Assembly: GCA_000715855.1 (NCBI GenBank)
Contig: KL571338.1
Coordinates: 35,279 to 41,569, forward strand
DNA length: 6,291 bases
DNA from: Actinoplanes liguriensis
GTDB lineage: Bacteria; Actinomycetota; Actinomycetes; Mycobacteriales; Micromonosporaceae
Reading direction: 5' to 3'
Part shown: positions 5,792 to 6,291 of the stretch, piece after piece
Layout of the letters: the number at the start of each line of letters is the position of its first letter
Numbering within the stretch: the first letter of the stretch is position 1
Notes under the pieces: model-generated
Database searches by the model: none
What the model was told of the DNA's origin: nothing
What the model saw: only the letters and a program-made list of their open reading frames with translations
Translations under genes and position numbers: made by a program

Positions 5792-6265
5792 TCAGCCGAG
5801 CTTGGCCCACTCGCGATTGATGATCGATACGCTGGCGCCTGCCGAGGGTTCGCCGTCCGGCGTTGCCATCATCGTCACCACGCTGCGATCCGACGAGGTC
5901 CGCCAGCACAACAACATCGTCGGGCGCTCCATCGCCGGCGCGTCCTGACTGAAGCGCACCTTGTTCGTGCAGTTCACGTCGCCGCCGACGGACTTACCGC
6001 GGTCGCCGGCGATCAGGAGTGCCGATTCGCCGGTGAGGTCGCGATGAGCGGTCGTCACGCGGACCGAGCCGTTCTTGACCTTCTCGGTCCACTCGTTGAT
6101 CGACGCGGCCGCCTCGGCAGCGGAGCCGCGTTTCGAGTCCTCCTTCGGCGGACGCTGCAACGCGAAGCCGTCCGCTGCGGCCTTGGCCCGTGCCTCCTCG
6201 ATCTCCTTGCGAATCTCGGCCGCGGACTGCTTCTTCTCGCGGAAGCCGCGTTCCCTCTCGTCGGC
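5792..6265 (-). CDS. Protein of unknown function, N-terminus missing at contig end
   Basis: The C-terminal 157 residues are native; the gene is cut by adapter at 6266. Residues 1-60 are charged and alanine-rich (KKQSAAEIRKEIEEARAKAA), typical of a long helix or coiled coil. Residues about 65-157 look like a compact mixed or beta domain with two cysteines (99 in VNCTNK, 120 in LLCWRTS) and end IINREWAKLG. Two cysteines 21 apart could form a disulfide if the domain is outside the membrane, but any signal or membrane segment lies beyond the window. I do not recognise the family. It is convergent with gene B and separated by two terminators, so no operon link is implied. Confidence 0.72.
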   Translation of the reverse strand, partial: ADERERGFREKKQSAAEIRKEIEEARAKAAADGFALQRPPKEDSKRGSAAEAAASINEWTEKVKNGSVRVTTAHRDLTGESALLIAGDRGKSVGGDVNCTNKVRFSQDAPAMERPTMLLCWRTSSDRSVVTMMATPDGEPSAGASVSIINREWAKLG

Positions 6266-6291
6266 CTGTCTCTTATACACATCTCTGATGG
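6266..6291. other. Nextera adapter at contig end (mosaic end plus 454-style tail)
   Basis: CTGTCTCTTATACACATCT (6266-6284) is the full 19-base Tn5 mosaic end. CTGATGG after it matches the beginning of the reverse complement of the 454-type primer used in the first Nextera kits (GCCTCCCTCGCGCCATCAG). Reading through it on the minus strand creates false starts such as MYKRQ and MCIRDR, a known contamination signature in protein databases. This segment should be removed. Confidence 0.97.

Noticed and set aside
1..6291. CRISPR array, tRNA, rRNA or complete insertion sequence
   Set aside because: I saw no regularly spaced direct repeats, no tRNA-like cloverleaf, no rRNA-like stretch and no transposase.

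Overview
The window is high-GC DNA with GGAGG ribosome binding sites, GC-rich hairpin terminators and a TTGACA-N17-TAGGTT promoter. It holds a Nudix-type NAD regulator and alanine/threonine-rich exported proteins. This points to an actinomycete, but I cannot name a genus from sequence alone. The right end (6266-6291) is not biological: it is a Tn5/Nextera mosaic end plus the start of the early 454-style Nextera tail. A 14-base piece of the same adapter sits inside a gene at 4155-4168.

Left block, minus strand (1-1617): an nrtR-type gene (Nudix domain plus winged helix) is followed, with an ATGA stop/start overlap, by a gene for a J-domain-like/protein-kinase-like protein that runs off the left edge. 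The kinase part lacks the catalytic Asp, so it looks like a pseudokinase. A strong promoter and an imperfect palindrome between the -10 box and the start codon suggest that NrtR regulates its own operon.

Middle-left (1622-2380): a monocistronic minus-strand gene encodes a 95-residue, cysteine-rich protein with two DUF1540-like repeats. It ends in a GC-rich hairpin. A sequence resembling half or more of an IdeR/DtxR iron box lies upstream. The rest of this long divergent intergenic region holds only weak inverted repeats.

Middle-right (2385-5727): two paralogous plus-strand genes (called A and B here) encode exported proteins with the same three-part layout: a cysteine-containing N-terminal beta domain, a central IPT/TIG domain and a C-terminal domain with a CX12C pair. 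Each has its own promoter and strong terminator. They share an organised upstream region with almost fixed spacing: TGGGYAWCTG, 26 bases later TACGCTT, a GGCC/CGGGCC pair, then a 16-base palindrome or hairpin ending directly at TAGGAGG. B also has two tandem ~65-residue repeats inserted in its C-terminal domain. B's frame is broken only by the 14-base adapter fragment; removing exactly those bases joins the signal peptide to the mature protein in frame.

Right end (5748-6265): a minus-strand gene of unknown function, convergent with B and separated from it by back-to-back terminators, is cut by the adapter at the contig end.

The strongest candidate for something undescribed is the A/B family with its shared leader. 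It looks like a co-regulated surface or secreted protein pair, whose function cannot be read from the sequence.
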